A stretch of 64,000 nt of DNA from Sipunculus nudus (Eukaryota > Annelida > Sipuncula > Golfingiida > Sipunculidae). The translations under genes and the position numbers were made by a program. The notes under the pieces are model-generated. The model was not told the origin of the DNA and searched no databases. It was given only the letters and a program-made list of their open reading frames with translations. The stretch is from assembly GCA_026874595.1 (NCBI GenBank), contig CM049308.1, forward strand, positions 44,275,327-44,339,326, in the 5' to 3' direction. Below are positions 1-12,645 of the stretch, in pieces (the first letter of the stretch is position 1; each line of letters starts with the position of its first letter).

Positions 1-1440
1 TGTATGCGCCTGCTTATTACTACAGAGGAATTTGTTACATCAGCCTAAAATAGGGCATGTATATACATATCGGGTAGCTTTGTAGTGTACAAGACTGGTG
101 GCGCCACCTACAATAATTTTTGCACAGTGTATGTCCCTGCTTATTTCACAGGAGGGGTTTGACATATCAGTCTGACATTGGGCATATTTATATATCTCTT
201 CGTTGTATATAAGACTGGTGGTGCCAGCTACAATCAGCCTAAACAGGGTTTTGCGTATACTATGTTTTCAGTTGGACGCCAACGCTGCAGTCATCGCCGC
301 ATAGGTTTCTGGAGAACTCCTCCATAACCACTGGGCAGAATGTTTTAAAATTTGGAAATATGGTCGGTCACAGGTGAACTGCTGCCCCCTCAGTTTTGGT
401 TGACCTCTGAGCTTTCCTCTCTGCCCAGCATCCATTTGTGTGTCTGTTCCCACACATAAACCCACATATCTCAGGAACCGTTTGACCGATTGGGCCAAAA
501 TGTTGCATGTGTATAGATCTCACAAAGCTCTTCATCATAAGCAAAACTGGTGGTGCCACCTGCAACCATTTATGCACAGCGTCCATTTTGCAGGTTTATA
601 CATCCTGGCAGCTTTCTCGATTTTATGACAGGTGGCACCACCTATATTCACATTTACTCTGCAGACATCCAAGCTCAAATCTTGGAAACCGTTTGACCGA
701 TTTGGCAAAAATTTTGCATGTGTATAGATCTCACATAGCTCTTCACCATAGGCAAAAATGTGGCGCCACCTGCAACCATGTATGCACAGCGTCCATCTGT
801 TTATCTGCCTTGGGATAAAATCACTCATATCTCAGCAGTGGTTTGACTTATCCACCTGAAATTTTGCAGGTTTATACATCCTGGACAGCTCTCTTGAATT
901 TATGACAGGTGGCGCCACCTACATTCAGGTTTACTCTGCAGACATCCAAGCTCATATCTCGGGAACCATTTGACCAATTGAGCCAAAGTTTTGCATGTGT
1001 ATAGATATCACATGGCTCTTCATCATAGGCAAAACGGTTGGCGCCACCATCAACCACTTAGGCACAGCATCCATCTGTTTATCCGCCTTGGGATAAAATC
1101 ACTCATATCTCAGCAATGGTTTGACTTATCCACATGAAATTTTGTAGATTTATACATCCTAGACAATTTTCTCGTTTTTATGACAGGTGGCATCACCTAC
1201 ATTCACGTTTATGCTGCAGACATCAATGCTAATATGCAACACACCTCACTCTATTCCCCTTGCCACTTAATTCATGCCTCACTTCATCCGTCCCACTCTG
1301 CAGATACACATAGTCCCGTGTCGACTACCCATATTCTAGTTTTGAAATGTCCTAGTCTGAAACTTGCAGGTCCAAAACGTCCATTTTGCTGAAATCATAA
1401 TAACTAAGGTAGATATGCAGGACTTAGAGGATCAATATTA
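1..1440 (+). repeat. Family D element interior and tail, truncated
   Basis: The sequence matches 11,871-12,645 (its first 640 bases) and the interior and tail of the full-length D element at 57,175-60,701. It holds about three copies of the 277-bp D repeat, recognisable by the palindrome AGGTGGCGCCACCT and the phrase CATATCTC near 633, 905 and 1,187. The D-specific tail (ACACACCTCACTC at about 1,240) is present, but the terminal hairpin is missing: sequence switches to family A near 1,440. Short reading frames here are by-products of the repeat. Confidence 0.8.
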
Positions 1441-1734
1441 AACTGTATCTCCTTAAGCTGTGTTTCCAAAAAGCCAACTAATGATCATGGTAATAGTCCA
1501 GATCATTTGTTCACAAACTGCTCACATGCTTCAGTTTCAACATTAGGAAATACATGGTCAGGTCACAAAATATTATTTGCAACAATTTCTTGCTCATCAA
1601 TGCAAACCAATCATATAAACCAACCATGGCCTTTATTACCTCTTCCTCTTACACTTTATCTCCATATGATATTATTTTAGATTTTTACCTTCAAGGTCAA
1701 CTTCAGCTGAGCACAGTGACTCATGGGTCCCTTG
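1441..1734 (+). mobile_element. Family A element, 3' end fragment
   Basis: It shares AAAAGCCAACTAATGATCAT and the following 250 bases with 5,745-6,012. It ends with the family A terminus: the inverted word CAGCTGAGC, a GACTCATGGGTC hairpin (perfect GACCCATGGGTC in other copies), then CTTG followed by T. No coding capacity is seen. Confidence 0.75.
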
Positions 1735-1966
1735 TTAATATGTTAATTCCTCTATATATTAACTATGTACATACGAGAAATTAGTTTAATATATTTTTTT
1801 TTCAATTCTTGAAGTAATTGGCCCAAATATAATGCACTTTGTAAAAATTCAGGAAATATATTTACTCCCTTATCTTGAGAATTTCTGAAGCTAGAGACTT
1901 TCTTTCAGGTATATAACTAAACTTAGTCAAGATTCAATTGTATACACAAAATTAGTTCTGAATTTT
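1735..1966 (+). repeat. Family A interior fragment
   Basis: The phrases GGCCCAAATATAATGCA and TCAAGATTCAATTGTATAC recur in the interiors of the A copies at 13,800-13,940 and 23,530-23,670. A new A 5' end begins directly after it at 1,967, so one A copy is nested in another. Confidence 0.65.
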
Positions 1967-4437
1967 TAGCTCAGCTGACTATAAGTCATCTGAGCTATAG
2001 TTGTGGTCCATTGTCCGTCGTCCGTCCGTCTGTCTGTCCGTCTGTCCGTCCGGATGTCTGTCCGTAAGACTGGCACGTTTCGACACTGTTGGACCTACGA
2101 ATCTGAAATTCGGCATACTGTTAGATGTCCCCAAAATCTCCTACCATGCCGAAAGTTGGGTCAATAGGACTTCGTTCCTTCAAGATATTAAGGAAAAAAA
2201 CTCTGTTTTCCATAAAAAAAGCCATTGTTACACTTCAAGGCTGCCTAATATCAAAACCACTGATCTGTTTTTGATCGTATTTAGTATTCACATTCTTTCA
2301 TACATATTCTATGAACATACCAAAAATTAGGTCAGTATTGGGTATTATTTTGAAGTTATGGGCCAAAACATAATGCAATTTTTTTAAAAATCAGGAAATA
2401 TATTTACTCACCTAACATGAGAATTGCTGAACCTAGAGACTTTTTTTTTCAGGAATATAACTTTATATAATCAAGATTCAATTGTTTACCCAAAATTAGA
2501 TCTGAATTTTGCAAATTTTTCAAGTTATTAGCATAAATAAAAAAAACAATACCTAAAATTTTGTCCAACTTTGGCACTGTTGATTTAATTTTCACATCAT
2601 ATATATATAAGGATTTAATCTTTTAAAATCTGAAATTTCAAAGAAATTAATTGGAAAGAATAGCTTTTATTCATGTTTTCATACACCAAGTCAAGTGTTG
2701 TTTACATCTAGCCCACCTAGTTGTACAGCCTTCACTTGCATTATGTAACCCACCCCAGGCAGCTTGCCTTGGGTCAGCTTGGCCACCTACCAGCAGCCTT
2801 ACCCTCTGCCCTGCAATCCCCCCCCCCCCCCCAGATGGTGCATAAACTAGATGAATGTTATTATTTTCTGTATTTGATTCATTCTTATTCTAGGCTATGC
2901 TACATTTTAGATTTTGTATTGTACCACCAGGGTTACAATGATTAAAGTGTACATTTAATTGTGTCCACAAAGTGGTGTATTGCTGTGAAAGTGTGGATGT
3001 TCATGAGATAAGTAATTCCTTACCTCAGAAGAGTAAAAATTTCACCAGGTGTGAAATTGACTATTAATTCCAGTAATAAATTAAAACTGGGATAGTAATT
3101 AGCACAATGATATTGTTTGTCCGTCATTCAACCAACAGTATGTATACTTCATTTGAAAAGATGTTTTATTTTATCAAATTTACTGAATCCTTTATTTTAT
3201 TTCGGTGAATAAAATTAAGCATGTACTGAAAACTCCGATGTGCAAAACTTTTTAATAGTGTTTTAAGGAATATTCTTGTAGATGCCATGTTGTGGCATTA
3301 TTTTCTTTTAAATTCAGTTTAAACATTTATGATTTAAAAATAATAAAATATATGTGTATGCATAATATGACCCAATATGAGCTACACTCTGGATATATGA
3401 TGATTGCAACTTTTGCAACAATTCTAATATTTTAACTTATATTTTCAGGTTTTTTTTATTAAAAGTTTATAAAACCTGTAAATAAAAAATTGATTCAGAT
3501 AAAAACTTCTTAATGGAAAAAGTGGATATGCTTAAAAAAATAGGATTCTATATAAACTTAAATGCATTATTCCCTTGAAAGTGAAATAAAGGTATTAGTC
3601 CATTCTGTCCACTTGCCTGTCCATCTGTAAATTTTCATATGCATCACAGTATCTCAGAACTTTTATTGTTTTTCTTTATGACAGTCTTGTCAGAGTATTA
3701 GTTTGCAATCATGTATTTAGAACCTTACTATAACCTTTCCTCTTAGCTTTTCATATTCTGATATAAATGAAAAACATTACAATAGAATATTTCTACATCC
3801 ACCTTCTTGCTGCCCTCACTTTTCCCTTCTCTGAACCCCATCCCAAAGTCAGCCTCAGTAAGCAAGAACAAGATGAATCAGATATATTTATACTTTAATA
3901 TTTTGTATAAATATTCGTCCATAGGTACCTATGTACATGCCAGAAATTATGTCAATATTGTGTAATATGTAGACATAGTGGGCATCACAATAATGTACAT
4001 TGTCAAGACTGAAGAGATATTGTGTCATACAGTAACAAATTCATTAATCCCCTCATCAGCATAGTAAATCATAACATCATATTTGTCAAATTGAAACTTT
4101 GCAGACTTCCATACACTGTAGATCCTTCAACAAATAGCCTATTCATCATTCTACTACTGCTTATTACTGCTGTCATTGCATTCATATTTGCTCAGATAAA
4201 CCGCAATTTTCAACCCCTCCTTAATTAATATAAATAAATCACTATATTTTACTCTATAAATCCATAAGTCAGGTTATTTCATTTATTATTTACTCACATA
4301 TTACATTACATTCCTTAATAATAACCCAACATGTCCATAATATCCATAAGCTTTGTCAACTCAATATAGTATCACAATGGAGAAACATTTATGGTCCAAT
4401 CACAATCAGCTGAGCACCGTGACCCATGGATCCCTTG
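1967..4437 (+). mobile_element. Family A element, near full length (about 2.5 kb)
   Basis: The 5' end is TAGCTCAGCTGAC, which folds back on AGTCATCTGAGCTA to give a 13-bp hairpin with one mismatch and an ATA loop. A (GTCC)n-type tract follows at about 2,018-2,064. The 3' end at 4,408-4,437 is CAGCTGAGC (the inverse of the 5' word), then a GACCCATGGATC hairpin, then CTTG and T. The interior is AT-rich without a convincing reading frame, so the copy is non-autonomous. A C14 run lies near 2,819. The end layout is like Helentron-type rolling-circle derivatives; that assignment is inference. Confidence 0.7.
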
Positions 4438-6012
4438 TTTTTGAATATAAATAAAATTCATAAAACCAGGTACTTATTATCATTATTTAAATTTGTGGTA
4501 TTTGTTTATTCTGATTCTCAAGAACTTTGTTTGGCTGAAACTGAATAAATATGGTGCAGTACTTTGCAAATGTATTTGAATGCAAATATGAATATGTACT
4601 CCATCATTTCATGTATAAGGATAGGAATACAGGTAAAAATGAAAGTGTTTGATCACAAATGCATTCATGAATATATTCTATAATATTATTTATATAATCA
4701 TTTATTTCGAAAATATTATATAAAAATCTTTGATGAAAAAACTTGATACTGTTATTATTTTTAATTTAAATTATATTTGACATTATATTTGTTATTAATA
4801 TTTAATAAATAGTTTAACTTTTGAAATAATTCTGCTGCAATGTAGGTAAAGTTTTATGGCCAAGTCAAAACCTGTGTGATTATAGCTCACCATTTCCAAC
4901 TGTATATAATATTAATGACATCAATCCTCTTCCCTGTCTCCAAGGATATTATCAAAATCTTACATAGCTTGAGTTAAAAACCATCAACTCATAATAGAGC
5001 TTTTATTACCTCACAAAAATAGCCTTTGCCTACCTCCTCTTCCAAATCATATTTTGTGATCATATATAACAGCTGAGCGCCGTGACCCAAATTTTCTTTT
5101 AAATGATTTTAACAAATTAAGATATAATTAAACCCATCAGTATGTATAAATTTATGAAATATGAAGCAAATTATGGATAAATAAAGGCCCAATTTAAAAT
5201 TGTAAATTCTAAATCAAGTATTATTTTTTTATATATTGTTTTGCAAATTTAAAAGATATATTTTTGTTGTAAAAAATAAATATACATTTGTATGCATGAT
5301 GTGGTGTTATCTGATTGAGATTTATAATGATCCAATTTAGAATTATGAATAAACTTTTATATAGAAATATAGATTATATTGGAAATGTATATAAATATAA
5401 ACTTAAATAAAAAAATGATTTGAAAATAAAACGAGGATCTAATTCAAACATTTATTCATTATTTTCCTGCCACAGCAGAATTGGAGATCAGGCTTTGTTT
5501 GCCCTGTATGTATATGCAGAAGTGTTGTTAATCCAACCATTTCCCCCCCCCCCCCCCCCCCCCCCCCCCAAGCTGCCATTGATTCCTCTGCACCTGTGCA
5601 CTGGGACATTAGTTTTTAATTGGAAATATGTAAGATCTATTTTAAAAAAATAGTTGGATTAGAAAAAATTAAGATCTGATTGAAACATATTCTTTCCTCA
5701 GTGCAGTTTAACAAATGTGTAAACTACTGAACTGTGAACAGTTTATCAAAAAGCCAACCAATGATCATGGTATTAATATTCATCTGATGGTCACAAACCA
5801 CTCACATGCTTCACTTTTAACATGAGGAAATGCATGGTTTGGTCACAAAATATCATTTGAAACAATTTCTTACTTATCAATAAACCAGTCATGTCAACAA
5901 GCCATGGCCTATATTACCTTTCCTCCTAGACTTTGTCTCCAAATGATATTATTTTAGATGTTTTACCTTCAAGGTCAACTTCAGCTGAGCACAGTGACCC
6001 ATGGGTCCCTTG
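4438..6012 (+). repeat. Overlapping family A remnants
   Basis: At least two further A 3' ends lie here. One is near 5,071 (CAGCTGAGCGCCGTGACCCA, final hairpin arm lost). The other is at 5,975-6,012 with a perfect GACCCATGGGTC and CTTG. Sequence between them is AT-rich and has no gene. Confidence 0.6.
5543..5569 (+). repeat. Homopolymer C tract (27 bases)
   Basis: An uninterrupted run of 27 C. The small plus-strand frame across it is a proline-run artefact. Its length is probably unreliable in the assembly. Confidence 0.9.
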
Positions 6013-6355
6013 TTATTGTTTGGACTGTATTTTCTTAACTGTGCTGTATTACAGCTGTTTCTACTCCAGTTTACAAAACTTTACTTGAGACAGTAAATTC
6101 AGAAATTAATATCCTTTTAAATAATAACCAATCATCATGGTAATAGTATAGCTCTTACGTTTATAATCTGCTCACATGGTTTATTTAGTAAACACATAAT
6201 TGCATCAACTCATCACTCAACAATCCAAATTAGTCCTATCAATGATGGCCTATATCATTTCTTTCTCTCAGACTTTTTTTCTCAATTTGTTATTATGTAA
6301 GATTTTTACCTTTAAGGTCAGCTTCAGCAGAGCACCGTGACCCATGGTTCCCTTG
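6013..6355 (+). mobile_element. Family A 3' end fragment next to a candidate exon
   Basis: It contains AATAACCAATCATCATGG and ends at 6,325-6,355 with a degenerate CAGCAGAGC word, a CCCATGGTTC hairpin and CTTG followed by T. The T-rich sequence just after it forms the polypyrimidine tract of the candidate splice acceptor at 6,361-6,364. Confidence 0.65.
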
Positions 6356-6364
6356 TTTTTTCAG

Positions 6365-6487
6365 AGCTTTAATGGCAGCAACCGGCCACCAAAACTGATG
6401 TGTGATCCAGCAGTGTTCTCTTTTCGGTCTATCAGCATGGCGTACAACCCACTTACACCTGTTGAAGAGCCAACTGTAGCCTTCTGA
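6365..6487 (+). CDS. Possible host terminal exon, unknown gene
   Basis: A T-rich run ending in TTTTTTCAG at 6,364 is a good splice acceptor. Directly after it 40 codons stay open to a TGA at 6,485-6,487, reading SFNGSNRPPKL at the start and VEEPTVAF at the end. The base composition is richer in G and C than the elements around it, and I find no other copy in the window. There is no start codon context, so it would be a last exon with a 3' untranslated region after it. I do not recognise the protein. The polypyrimidine tract directly follows a family A end, so the acceptor may have been altered by that insertion. The opposite-strand frame at 6,361-6,585 is an alternative. Confidence 0.3.
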   Translation, partial: SFNGSNRPPKLMCDPAVFSFRSISMAYNPLTPVEEPTVAF

Positions 6488-7883
6488 CCACCTTGGAGAT
6501 CTGATGGAGCATCATTTAACAAGAAGCACGCTATCATCCTGATGGTGGAGGACATGATGGAGCAGCTCAGTACCACCCACCACATGTATCATCACTATAA
6601 GCAGAACTGTCTGGTCATTGTTTCTGTCTCTGGGAAGTATACTCAGTTAAACTGTGTGTATGGACTGCTGTAAGCTTTTGTTTGCATATATATCAAGAGA
6701 CAGATTGTTAGTTTTTTCTTTTTTTTATTAGAACTGAGGAACAGTTGTGAAATGAAAATGCTCTGAACAAAAAAAGTGCTTTGTTCCAGAATTGTGAATG
6801 TAATATGAAGAAATTGGAGGGGCTCACCTCTGTGAGTCTTGCTCCATATACCGAAGTCGGACTGTGCTACATTCCTTGTTATGTTATCAACAGTCACTAC
6901 TGTAAGGGCTGTGTTCATCAGAATACTGTTATTGTCAAGGAATTTATGAAATGTCAGTATTGCACAAATTTCTGTTGTGTGATTGACTGGGGAGCTTTTT
7001 GCAAGATCATCTTATCCAGTTTTGCGGTGAGGCCAGTCAGGAAGTAAGAGTTCAACATAATTGTTGAAAAAAGAGCAGTAGGGTAGCAAATAGTGCAAAG
7101 TGCCAGCTAAGAAGAATTACAGTTTGTATAAAAATATAGATTATTCATAAATTTTGTCTCAGCATTGTGATACCTGAAAATATTTTATCTTGTGAGAAAT
7201 GTCTTGCCAGTGTTAGCTTTCAGTGTAAGAGATATTTTTTATTAGCAGGTATTTGCTACATGCTGAATACAGAGTATTCATATCATACAGCCTCGGTTAC
7301 CAGAGAGGCATTGTATATATGCTGACTGAGAGTCCACCTTCAATTTTTAATACTCATAAAATAAAAAAATTCAGTCTTTTTTGGGCAAGATGAACCTCAT
7401 TTAATGGTCAGTTATAAAATTTCATCATGTCATGGACAGGGTTTCAAAATTGAAAGGGACGTTGATGTTTTTATTAAAATTGAATAATAAACTATGTAAC
7501 TGCTGCTTGACCACTTAGTATCTGGGCTGCTTTCGGCAGTCAGTTTAAAAATTTTGATTTGGATTTGATAATGGATATTAATATTGCATTCAGATTCTGT
7601 AGTCCATACTCTGGGGAAGACGTTTTCCGTCCCATCATCTGTCTTCTGCACCCATTCTTGAGAACAAGATAACTTTTGAAGCACTGTATTCTTTCAACAA
7701 AACTTGTGTTTGAGTGGAGGCCTATCTCCTTTTAAATGGCAGCAGGGAAGAATGATTTTAGAGTTAGAAGGTCAAAATCTGAATGTAGTTCAGCAGGTTT
7801 GTATGAGGGTTGGAGTGTACCAACTTTTAAATGGCAGCTGCAAGGGTATTAATATAGGGGGCATGGGGGTATATATACCTCCA
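6488..7883. other. Unassigned sequence, apparently low copy
   Basis: No family A-F ends are seen. Short reading frames on both strands lack recognisable domains. The words TTTTAAATGGCAGC (7,729 and 7,828) repeat once. It could be the 3' untranslated region of the candidate exon at 6,365 followed by intergenic DNA. Confidence 0.4.
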
Positions 7884-7887
7884 TTTT

Positions 7888-8845
7888 TTGCTCAGCTGAC
7901 TGAAGTCAACTGAGGTATAGGAATGGCGCTTTATTGGTTGTCCATCCGAGTGTCTGGCTGTACGTTAGCAGGGCACAAATCATAACTGCTGGTCCTAGAA
8001 ACTTCTAAGTGAATATCCAGGGAGGGCAATAAAAAATCATCTTTGAAACCTGAAATTAGGTCACTGTGACCTATATCCTCTGAGCAATGTGGCTTGAAAG
8101 TACCCCCTAGAATAATAAAAATTTGATACAAAACCTCCAATATCTTAATAATTGTATCCCCAGACAAAGTCAGGATACTATGGTTTCGAGTCAGTCCCAT
8201 AGTGCTGCCGCAGAAAAATCTTGTGAGCGAGGTAACTCAAAAATTATACCACTTATCTTTTTCAAACTTTACATTTTTATAGATATGTGAGAGAGGACAA
8301 AGCCTATTTCAATTAGGGTCATGACCTTTGTTAGGAGAGTGACATTGACCTTGAATAAGTCAATTTTTGCTGAAAATAACACAGATTTTTAAATATCTTA
8401 AGAAAGCTTGCATGGATTGGTCCAAAAATCAAGGTGACGGAAGATCTTGGATAGCCTTGTGATATGCTGAAACCTGGTGGCTCCACCTATTATCCTTTTC
8501 TTGTTTTTAGCTCAGCTGACTGTAAGTCTGTACAGGTATGGCGCTATGTCCATGGGCCGTCTGGCAGTCCGGCTGTTCGCAGGGCACAAATTTTGTAACC
8601 GCTGACCCTAGAAGCCTATATCTTAAAATCGAGGGAGGTAAAAAAAAATTCTCCTTGGAAACCTGAAATTAGGTCACTGCGACCTATATCATCCAAGCTA
8701 TGGGGCTTGAAAGTACCCCCCAGAATTTGATACAAAACCTCCAATATCTTGATAATTAATGCATGGATTGTCATGAATCTTGCCTTGAATATTGACCATG
8801 ACTAATTTTGTTAGTTCCCGACAAAGTGGTGGCGCCACCTGTAAT
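7888..8845 (+). mobile_element. Two family A-like 5' ends with a nested family B fragment
   Basis: Divergent A ends (GCTCAGCTGACT followed by a GTCAACTGAGG or GTAAGTCTGTACAGG arm) occur at about 7,888 and 8,508. Both continue with GGCGCTTTATTGG or GGCGCTATGTCC and with text about ACCTGAAATTAGGTCACTG. A B 5' end (GTATCCCCAGACA) starts at 8,154 and runs to about 8,507, where its TCTTGTTTTT is cut by the second A-like end. The 3' ends of these copies are lost. Confidence 0.6.
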
Positions 8846-9846
8846 TTTTAGCAAACCTGTGAGCTTATGCAATGGTGGTGCGTCGTCCATCATGCGGCGT
8901 CTGTACGTTTACCATAGCTATCTCAAAAATGGCAGGAGCTAGCATCGCCAAATTTAAAAAAAAAAATAATCAGTCATCTGAAAAACTCCATCCGATTTTG
9001 TTTTTTTTTTTCTAACTGCATTGTTTTAGATTTTATAGGGAAAAAGCTAAAAAAGCTTTAAAAATCTTCTCCGACGAAACTGTCCAGCCAAATTGTCCAA
9101 TATTTCACAGAAATGATCCCTGGAACAATCTCTCAAGGTTGTTCGAATGGTTCCAGTTCAGAGATTTTTGGCCGAGTTACAGGAGGTTGAACTTTGTAAT
9201 CTGTCCAAAAAAAACGTATTAAAATTTCAATCTCAGAAATGCCTGGAGCTATCATCACCAAATTTTATGCCAATGTTGGTCACATAGGTCATATTTGAAA
9301 TTGAGGTATGGTGGCGCCACCTGCATCAGCCTTTTTTGTACGGGATCATCAGTGCCTGTATCACACTGAGGGCTACAAAAAACTTCTTCTCTGAAACCAT
9401 ATGGCCAAAATGTTTAATATTGCACAGAAATGATCCTAGGGTAGTGCTTTCTGAAGTTCAGTGATGGGAAGCTGAATTTAGTCATATGCCATAACAGCCC
9501 ATTTTAGCTCAGTGGCTACAAAGATCTTCTTCTCAAAAACCACTAGGCCAAATTCTTAAATCTCACACATTAATTATTCTCAGATGTTGATAATTCAAGT
9601 TTGTTCAAATGGTTTTGGTTCAGTGCTATTTTGCTGAGATACTGTAAGCTGAACTTAGCCAGTTTGCTGTATCTTACTATATGATTTTAAACCTGCGAAA
9701 TGTTGAAAATTTCAACTGATGCCACTGAAGCCAGTTTATTAAATATTTTACAAGAAAAATCCCTACAATAATTCTTATAATAATTGTCATTAATGGTTCC
9801 ACATGAATGATTTTTGTCTGAATTATGGAGATTGAATTGAGTCATT
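8846..9846 (+). mobile_element. Family D element, 5' part
   Basis: It starts with TTTTTAGCAAACCTGTGAGC and GCTTATGCAATGGTG, as does the intact D element at 57,175. The following 800 bases match 57,250-57,660. It is interrupted at 9,847 by a full-length B element. Confidence 0.75.
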
Positions 9847-10484
9847 GTATCCCAAGACAAAATCGGGATACTATGGTTTTACGGCAGTCCCACTGCCACC
9901 GCCGCCGCAGAAAAACCTTGTGAACTAAAAAAATATTTCACTGATCTTTTTCAAACTTTACATTTGTATAGATATAGGTAAGGGGACGAAGCCTATTTAA
10001 AATGGGGTCATGACCTATGCTATGAGAGTGACCTTGACCTTGAATAGGTCCAGTTTTGCTGAAAATAACACAAATTCTTAAATATCTCAAGTAAGCTTGC
10101 ATGGACTGGTCCAAAAATCAAGGTGACCGAAGATCTTGGATAGCCTTGTGATACTGGTGGTGCCACCTATTATCCTTTTCTTGTTTTTACGCCTTTTAAT
10201 AACCCCTTAATTGCCACTTGACAGTACTGTAAGCCTTATAAAAACTAATGGACAGATTTCTTTCATATTATGAACATGTAGAGAGATGGGTTATGGGATG
10301 AGGTCTATTTACATTTGGGTCCTGACCTTTACCATGAGAGTAGCCTTGACCTTTAATGTGTCCATAATTGGTGAAAATCACACACCTCTGATGATATCTC
10401 CAGTGTTGATAGCCATATGGATTTCAAACGTGACTTCTGTATGGCCCACCACTAAAGTAAGAACCCTATAGGTTCTGGGTCATG

Positions 10485-10503
10485 AGGTCAAAGGTCAAGG
10501 TCA
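10485..10503 (+). promoter_or_regulatory. Candidate nuclear-receptor DR1 site in element B
   Basis: AGGTCA-A-AGGTCA followed directly by a third AGGTCA. A direct repeat spaced by one base is the classical RXR/HNF4-type arrangement. The same 19 bases occur at 11,345-11,363. Binding is not shown by sequence alone. Confidence 0.35.
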
Positions 10504-11344
10504 CTGGACTCGCATCTTAAAAGATACTGTGGATGCATTTTAAGCCAAACTTTCATCCCAGGTCTTCCATCTTGAATATTTATAGCTCACTTGCCAATAG
10601 TGGGTGATCCATATCAATTTTGGGGTCGAAAGGTCAAGGCCACAGGAGCTATCTGTCAAAAAATTAGTTTCTGGATGATAATTCCTGCTTTTATTGATGA
10701 ATTGATTTCAAACTTTACTTATATATGTCCCATTGAAAAAGCAAGACTCCAATTGATTTTGGGGTCATGAGGTCAAATGTCACGGTCAAAGGACATCTTT
10801 AAAAAGATTGTGGATGCATTTTCAGCCAAACATTTCATCTCAGACCTTTCATCTTGCACATATAGTTCATCTGCCAATAGAGGAAGACCCCTATCAAATT
10901 TTAGGTCACAAGGTCAAATGTGAAGGTCACAGGAGCCATCTGTCCAAAAATTAGTTTCTGGATGATAATTCCTTCTTTTATTGATGTATGGATTTCAAAC
11001 TTGACTTGTATATGACCCATTGGAAAAGAAAGACCCGAATTGATTTTTGGGTCATGAGGTCAAATGTCAAAGTCACAGGACACATCTTTAAAAAGATGTT
11101 GATGCATTTTCAGCCAAACATTTTATCTCAGATCTTTCATCTTGCACATATAGTTCACCTGCCAAGAGAGGAAGAACCCTATCAATTTTGAGGTCACAAG
11201 GTCAAAGGTAAAGGTCACAGGAGCCATCTGTCCAAAAATAAGTTTCTGGATGATAATTCCTGCTTTTATTGATGTATAGATTTCAAACTTGACTTGTATA
11301 TGTCCCATTGGAAAAGCAAGACCCCAATTGATTTTGGGGTCATG

Positions 11345-11363
11345 AGGTCAAAGGTCAAGGTCA
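11345..11363 (+). promoter_or_regulatory. Second DR1-type triple half-site in element B
   Basis: Identical to the site at 10,485-10,503 and in the corresponding place of another internal repeat of the same element, so it is a repeated element feature rather than a chance hit. Confidence 0.35.
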
Positions 11364-11520
11364 CAGCACCAGCATCTTCAAAATTATTGTGGATTGATAG
11401 ATGGAAGAAACAATAATTGCTTGCCAAGTGTCAGTATATGCTGCTAAAAATGGGGGCCTATTCTTAAAGGGGGGGGGGTACTATGTCTGGGGATACTCTT
11501 GCACCGCAAGAAATGTCTAG

Positions 11521-11870
11521 TTTTACTGTATATGTTACAGTGCCAGGATTGGAAGAAGTGCATCCAGGTATAGGTCAAGAGTTCACTCAGTGCATTAGCT
11601 GTATTCTATTTATAGCTTTGGCAGACTGTTACTGCATCATATTTGGCACCAAAGTTCAGCCTGAATCAATTAATAGCTTTGGCATTGCAAACTGTGTCAG
11701 ATTATGCACAAGGGCAAGAGTTCACTCAGTGCAGTAGCTTGAGGCAGCAATTTGTCACAGTTCACCCGGGGGCCACTGCCTTACTCACCTAAGCCTTGTC
11801 AGACCAGTGCATCAAAATCTGGGGAAGTTTAATGTATTGGACTGATATTTTGACCTATGCGTCTTTGATG
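11521..11870. other. Unassigned sequence after element B
   Basis: No gene seen. It may be the displaced continuation of the D element cut at 9,847. The word GAGTTCACTCAGTGCA occurs twice (about 11,579 and 11,718). Confidence 0.35.
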
Positions 11871-12645
11871 GTATTCTCATTTACAAGACAGGTGGTGCCA
11901 CCTACATTGACTTTTGCAGTGTATGCGCCTGCTTATTTCTACAGAGGAATTTGATACATCAGCCTAAAATTGGGCATGTTTATACATATCGGGTAGCTTT
12001 ATAGTGTACAAGACTGGTGGCTCCACCTACAATATTTTTTGCACAGTGTATGTGCCTGCTTATTTCACAGGAGGGGTTTGACATATCAGTCTGACATTGG
12101 GCATATGTATATATCTATTTGTTGTATATTAGACTGGTGGTTCCAGCTACAATCATTGTATCCGCCAAAACAGGGGTTTTGCGGATACTATGTTTTCAGT
12201 CGGACACAGACGCTACTACCATTGCCGCATAGGTTTCCAGAGAACTCCTCCATAACCACTAGGCAGAATTTTTTAAAATTCGGAATTATGATCGGTCACA
12301 AATGAACTGCTGCGCCTTCATTTTTGGTTGACCTGTGACCTTTCCTCTCTGCCCAGCATCCATTTTGTGCGTCTGTTTCCACACATAAACCCACATATCT
12401 TGGGAACCGTTTGACCAATAAGGCTAAAAATTTTGCACAAATGTAGCCCTTGGAAAGCTTTGTAATATACAATAAAAATAGTGGCGTAACTGCAACTTTT
12501 TTTGCACAGCGTCCATCTGTTCATTTGCCTTGGGATAAAAATACTCATATCTCTGCATTGGTTGGACTTATCCACCTGAAATTTTGCATGTGTATACATC
12601 CTGGACAGCTTTCTTGATTTTATGACAGGTGGCGCCACCTACAGA
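11871..12645 (+). repeat. Family D interior
   Basis: Nearly the same text as 1-640, including GCGCCTGCTTATT, TATCGGGTAGCTTT and the palindrome AGGTGGCGCCACCT at about 12,626. Confidence 0.75.

Larger units (their letters stand above)
9847..11520 (+). mobile_element. Family B element, full length (1.67 kb)
   Basis: The 5' end is GTATCCCAAGACA. The 3' end has GTCTGGGGATAC (inverse of the 5' word), then hairpin CTTGC-ACC-GCAAG at 11,498-11,510, then CTAG at 11,517-11,520 followed by T. The interior carries three to four degenerate 250-300 bp repeats, each with TTTCATCTCAGAT-like and GGATGATAATTCC phrases, and many AGGTCA half-sites. No enzyme is encoded, so it is non-autonomous. The end layout is Helentron-like (inference). 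Confidence 0.75.

Noticed and set aside
2000-2060. GTCC-rich tract at 2,018-2,064 as an independent microsatellite
   Set aside because: The same kind of tract follows the 5' hairpin in most family A copies and in E and F, so it is an element component.
6781-7047. 88-codon plus-strand frame with several cysteines
   Set aside because: Cysteines do not form a recognisable zinc-finger spacing, composition matches the AT-rich surroundings, and no splice or start context supports it.
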